The notes beneath the pieces are model-generated. The model was given only the letters and a program-made list of their open reading frames with translations. It made no database searches and was not told the origin of the DNA. This document shows positions 5,188 to 5,250 of a stretch of 5,250 bases of DNA, in pieces (position 1 is the first letter of the stretch; every line of letters begins with the position of its first letter). The position numbers were made by a program, and so were the translations under genes. Location: contig JACQEL010000679.1 in assembly GCA_016200595.1 (NCBI GenBank), forward strand, positions 1 to 5,250, in the 5' to 3' direction. The stretch is from Deltaproteobacteria bacterium. Lineage in GTDB: Bacteria; Desulfobacterota; Binatia; Bin18.

Positions 5188-5250
5188 TGAACACTGAATT
5201 TAAGATCCACATGCTATCTGTTCTGTTTTCCATTCAGCATTCAGCATTCA
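5188..5250. repeat. cattcag heptamer array with an inverted partner (cut by window edge)
   Basis: Positions 5231-5250 are almost three perfect copies of cattcag, and the array reaches the window edge, so it may be longer. At 5188-5199 the sequence tgaacactgaat matches the reverse complement of 5239-5250 at 10 of 12 positions, forming an inverted pair across a 39-base loop. This repeats the layout seen between the two permeases. All three minus-strand frames contain a stop between 5208 and the edge or just below it, so the upstream gene must end at or beyond the edge. Confidence 0.6.

Noticed and set aside
5151..5210. Longer form of permease A starting at the GTG at 5210 (20 extra residues)
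   Set aside because: The extension includes peptide encoded by the heptamer array (SAIRIPQSAI), while the ATG at 5150 begins the usual FtsX-family N-terminus right before helix 1.

Overview
All recognisable genes in this window lie on the minus strand, so the biological order runs from position 5250 down to 1. The organism is a Gram-negative bacterium. The evidence is a membrane-anchored periplasmic adaptor of the HlyD/MacA type, two FtsX/MacB-type ABC permeases and a secreted periplasmic-type protein. Base composition is moderately GC-rich by eye. Degenerate 7-bp repeat arrays lie at the gene junctions, a habit I associate with some large environmental genomes (cyanobacterial STRR elements are the best-named example). 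I cannot fix the phylum.

Layout in transcription order: (1) 5154-5250, two kinds of heptameric repeat array in front of the first gene. (2) 5150-3999, FtsX/MacB-like permease A. (3) 3993-3906, a junction made almost wholly of two inverted heptamer arrays that could fold into a long hairpin. (4) 3901-2726, FtsX/MacB-like permease B. (5) 2725-2559, a 167-base gap with no convincing gene. (6) 2558-1332, periplasmic adaptor whose last residues are encoded by another heptamer array. (7) 1331-1149, an intergenic region with a good sigma70-type promoter, nested dyads and a leader hairpin. (8) 1148-207, a secreted cysteine-containing protein of unknown function. (9) 169-1, the N-terminus of a response-regulator receiver protein that runs off the window.

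The two permeases and the adaptor look like most of a tripartite ABC export system: heterodimeric inner-membrane permeases plus an adaptor that would reach an outer-membrane channel. The ATPase is not in the window and most likely lies beyond position 5250. The secreted protein has its own promoter and probably shares a transcript with the receiver gene 37 bases downstream. Nothing in the sequence shows the exporter's substrate or ties the secreted protein to it.

The most unusual feature is not a gene. Five 7-bp-period arrays of at least three different unit sequences sit exactly at junctions of the export operon. Two junctions carry them as inverted pairs, they occupy the place where ribosome-binding sites would be, and one has supplied the C-terminus of a protein.
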